A stretch of 5,872 nt of DNA from positions 1 to 5,872 of the forward strand of contig DOUV01000599.1 of NCBI GenBank assembly GCA_003520455.1, in the 5' to 3' direction. This document shows, piece by piece, positions 5,595 through 5,872 of this stretch. A program made the translations under genes and the position numbers. The stretch's first letter is position 1; each line of letters starts with the position of its first letter. The notes under the pieces are model-generated. The model made no database searches. It saw nothing but the letters and a program-made list of their open reading frames with translations, and was not told the origin of the DNA. The DNA comes from Chloroflexota bacterium. Lineage in GTDB: Bacteria > Chloroflexota > Anaerolineae > Ardenticatenales > Ardenticatenaceae.

Positions 5595-5872
5595 TAAACG
5601 CAAAGTCGGCGATCGCTCGGGGCTGATACAGAGTGAGGGACCCACTGGGGCGGGTTTCGACCGATGATGTTGATTGGAAACCGCTGCCCGGTTAGAGCTG
5701 AACGACACGTGCCGCCTCTACCCGAAGCCTCCCCGACCGCATTGCCGCGTGCCATGCGTCGTCAGAGCACGGGTATGGGCAACTCGGGAATTGATGGTGT
5801 ATCTCACTGATCCTGTTGGCGAAGTCGCTTCCAGGGCGGACGAAGGGCTCGTAGTGCGCGCTTGAGCGCGCT
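5595..5872. other. Downstream region without a supported gene
   Basis: No reading frame on either strand here shows recognisable motifs or a convincing ribosome binding site. A 63-codon frame on the + strand and an open minus-strand frame overlap and look like chance. A weak hairpin, GGTTTC (5653-5658) with GAAACC (5677-5682), has an 18-nt loop and no U-tract. No clear terminator for purC could be found before the last bases of the window. Confidence 0.4.
5856..5871. repeat. GC-rich hairpin at the window edge
   Basis: GCGCGC (5856-5861), loop TTGA and GCGCGC (5866-5871) form a perfect 6-bp stem. It could be the stem of an operon terminator whose T-tract lies beyond the window, but the sequence ends one base later, so this cannot be judged. 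Confidence 0.3.

Noticed and set aside
5674..5865. 63-codon plus-strand frame after purC
   Set aside because: No ribosome binding site, no recognisable domain, and an overlapping minus-strand frame is equally open, as expected by chance at this base composition.

Overview
This window is a high-GC purine-biosynthesis locus read entirely on the + strand. It holds two confident genes: a very large fused phosphoribosylformylglycinamidine (FGAM) synthase, purL with purQ (455-4507), and a SAICAR synthase, purC (4632-5594). No mobile element with a transposase, no CRISPR array and no tRNA or rRNA gene is visible. The host is probably a high-GC environmental bacterium. The style of the PurL (two PurS-like repeats in front of a PurL with the TWSEHC and HNHPSALEPFGGANTG motifs) and the short heptanucleotide repeats inside genes remind me of Chloroflexota, but that assignment is an inference with no marker gene behind it.

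Region 1-454 has no supported gene and is the most interesting non-coding part. A near-consensus sigma-70 promoter (TTGACA, 17 bp, TACAAT; 111-139) predicts a start near base 146 and a leader of about 309 nt. The first bases of that leader pair imperfectly with bases 296-322. A strong intrinsic terminator follows (330-364), still about 90 nt before the start codon. A promoter, a structured RNA and a terminator, all upstream of a purine gene, suggest either a transcription-attenuation leader or a separate small RNA. I could not match it to the riboswitch or T-box consensus patterns I know.

Region 455-4507 encodes a 1350-residue protein with the order PurS-like, PurS-like, PurL (two lobes) and PurQ glutaminase, so a complete FGAM synthase sits on one chain. 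Several surface loops and linkers carry short in-frame insertions rich in inverted repeats or heptanucleotide repeats. The clearest is a palindrome with 20-bp arms built from TTGAAGG/CCTTCAA units in the linker between the PurL lobes. Another is a GTCGGCC tandem tract at the PurL-PurQ junction.

Region 4508-4631 is a 124-bp spacer with strong hairpins but no U-tract, so purC is probably co-transcribed. purC encodes a 320-residue, yeast ADE1-like SAICAR synthase with intact signatures. Region 5595-5872 has no gene I can support and ends in a GC-rich hairpin cut by the window edge. Together the two genes carry out FGAR to FGAM (PurLQ) and CAIR to SAICAR (PurC) of de novo IMP synthesis.
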